The notes under the pieces were generated by a model, which was not told where the DNA came from, made no database searches, and saw only the letters and a list, made by a program, of their open reading frames with translations. Of a DNA stretch of 64,000 nt, positions 63,027 to 64,000 are shown piece by piece (position 1 is the first letter of the stretch; each line of letters begins with the position of its first letter). The position numbers and the translations under genes were made by a program. The DNA is taken from NCBI RefSeq assembly GCF_022836845.1, contig NZ_JAJNNZ010000018.1:1-64000 (forward strand), in the 5' to 3' direction. This DNA comes from Vibrio gelatinilyticus. Lineage in GTDB: Bacteria > Pseudomonadota > Gammaproteobacteria > Enterobacterales > Vibrionaceae.

Positions 63027-63841
63027 AGTCGGGGTTCCTTGTCATCATTTAAAATTAAAACGAGTTGTCCCTCTTGCTCAGCAACGCGGCCAGAAAACAG
63101 TGTTTCCGAACCGATGCTGGCTGGCACTGTAGAGAGCAGCTCAATTGGAAGAATGTCGTTAGGAGCAAGATCCAATACATCACTTAGAGGTAGGGTTTTC
63201 TTACTTAACAAAACGTTAAGCTTCACGGGTGTTGAATGCAAAGCGTGTTGGAAGTCTTGCTCTAGGTTGAGATTGCCAGAAAGTTCCAACTCATCAATGA
63301 AGGTCTGGATGATCGTGCTATCAAATTCGACGGTGAGTTCGCCGGTGATATCGCCCAATTTGACATCAATGATTGCCTGAACGCCAATGCCGGTGCTGGT
63401 TTGATAGTCACATAAGTGCCAGGTGCTCTCAGGCGCTACCCAGTGCGATAGACTCTGTGCAATGCGTTCTTGCAGGCGAAAGTCACTGCTGGTCAGCAGT
63501 TCGCTACTTCTTTCAATGTTTGCGCTATAAAATTTGTCGGCCAGAGTGATTAACAGGGCATTATTGACATGAACATACATAAGGCCGGCCCCACGATGGC
63601 GCATCGTCGTGGTGCTCGCTTTGGCAGAACCTGCATGTGAATGATTATGCAAATTGATGTTACGTAACGAGAGGTCGATACGATCGACCTTTACCCAATT
63701 TTGAATGTCGTTGATGAGTGCAGGACAGGCGCTGTTGAGCAGAGATTCCAATTTGTCTCGGATCACATGAATGGGCTTACCGAGAAGCTCGACATTCAAT
63801 GCTTTTAGAGAACCACTGGATGTTTGGTCTTTTTTGTCCAT
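63023..63841 (-). CDS. fliM: FliM, switch-complex protein lacking the CheY-binding end (lateral)
   Basis: A 272-residue C-ring switch protein (usual FliM about 330). The middle domain has the GGXG-like RHRGAGLMYVHV and the C-terminal SpoA domain runs LNVLLSKKTLPLSDVLDLAP NDILPIELLS. The N-terminal LSQAEIDALL motif that binds phosphorylated CheY in other FliM proteins is missing: the protein starts MDKKDQTSSGSLKALNVELL G. Earlier in-frame starts (63859, 63865) add only MRMYGAYQ and no EIDAL. Ribosome site weak. First visible gene of fliMNPQR-flhBA; upstream sequence to 64000 is non-coding or leads to genes outside. Confidence 0.88.
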   Translation of the reverse strand: MDKKDQTSSGSLKALNVELLGKPIHVIRDKLESLLNSACPALINDIQNWVKVDRIDLSLRNINLHNHSHAGSAKASTTTMRHRGAGLMYVHVNNALLITLADKFYSANIERSSELLTSSDFRLQERIAQSLSHWVAPESTWHLCDYQTSTGIGVQAIIDVKLGDITGELTVEFDSTIIQTFIDELELSGNLNLEQDFQHALHSTPVKLNVLLSKKTLPLSDVLDLAPNDILPIELLSTVPASIGSETLFSGRVAEQEGQLVLILNDDKEPRL

Positions 63842-64000
63842 TTGATATGCACCATACATTCGCAAATTAATATTTTGTAACCACCATAAAAGGCCGTGGG
63901 AGCCAGTCTACTCCGTTTTTTTTATATGTTTTTAGCCTATGAATGTAAAACTGTGAAGTTAGTTCATATGTTAGTTTAATACTCTAAGTTTGCTCTTTAA

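Noticed and set aside
35481..64000. Reading the flagellar genes as the polar flagellum
   Set aside because: The gene order lafB-C-D-E-F-S-T-U, a stator pair inside the cluster, a single short flagellin, and no flhF, flhG, cheY or flaG next to flhA all point to the lateral system.
63842..64000. A sigma54 promoter or the 15-bp palindrome upstream of fliM
   Set aside because: I searched both strands by eye for the -24/-12 pattern and for GGAAGTT or its complement and found none; fliM may be transcribed from genes beyond the right edge.

Overview
The window reads as chromosomal DNA of a Vibrio (Gammaproteobacteria) that carries a lateral-flagellar (swarming) system. The left 34 kb is a run of core genes in Vibrio/enterobacterial order: the tRNA tail of an rRNA operon, ilvY/ilvC, ubiK, an RND efflux operon with its TetR repressor, rep, cytochrome c5, a tRNA array, a peptide ABC transporter, gor-rlmJ-prlC-asnC-rsmJ, and uspA-ftnA-uspB-yhiN. 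Gene content, order and the divergently read ilvY/ilvC pair fit Vibrio. No species is claimed.

Layout. 1-1291: end of a tRNA-Asp gene, tRNA-Trp and two small genes. 1290-4120: branched-chain amino acid synthesis (IlvY regulator, IlvC reductoisomerase) and UbiK. 4228-9110: vexRAB-like multidrug efflux operon behind a 24-bp palindromic operator. 9247-11748: Rep helicase and cytochrome c5. 12043-12619: tRNA-Arg, His, Pro, His, Pro, followed by a copy of the tRNA-Pro 3' end plus terminator. 12.8-13.7 kb: AT-rich, no gene seen. 13725-19138: four-gene peptide ABC importer. 19308-24463: a SPOR-like periplasmic protein, an acyltransferase, glutathione reductase and a lipoprotein. 24736-35393: peptidase, RNA methyltransferases, AsnC, stress proteins, ferritin and two EamA-type exporters.

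35481 to the right end (about 28.5 kb) is a lateral-flagellar locus. A leftward arm encodes FlgA, FlgM, FlgN and a lytic transglycosylase. A rightward arm encodes the rod, hook and rings (flgBCDEFGHIJKL) plus one extra gene. Converging on it from the right is a leftward arm with fliMNPQR-flhBA, a degenerate EAL-domain protein, the flagellin lafA, and lafB-F, lafS, lafT, lafU (cap, chaperones, hook-length control, FliL, sigma28, stator). Parts not seen here (lafK, fliEFGHIJ, motY) presumably lie beyond the right edge.

How it works together. Two sigma54-type promoters, ahead of flgB and lafB, each have a near-identical 15-bp palindrome upstream, at positions one helical turn apart. This is a candidate binding site for the lateral sigma54 activator. 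FlgM and the LafS sigma28 factor would form the late checkpoint. FlgJ lacks the peptidoglycan-hydrolase half, and a transglycosylase sits in the flgMN operon, probably supplying it in trans. FliM lacks the usual N-terminal CheY-binding peptide. A catalytically dead EAL-like protein is translationally coupled to flhA and is the best candidate for an undescribed regulator in the window.
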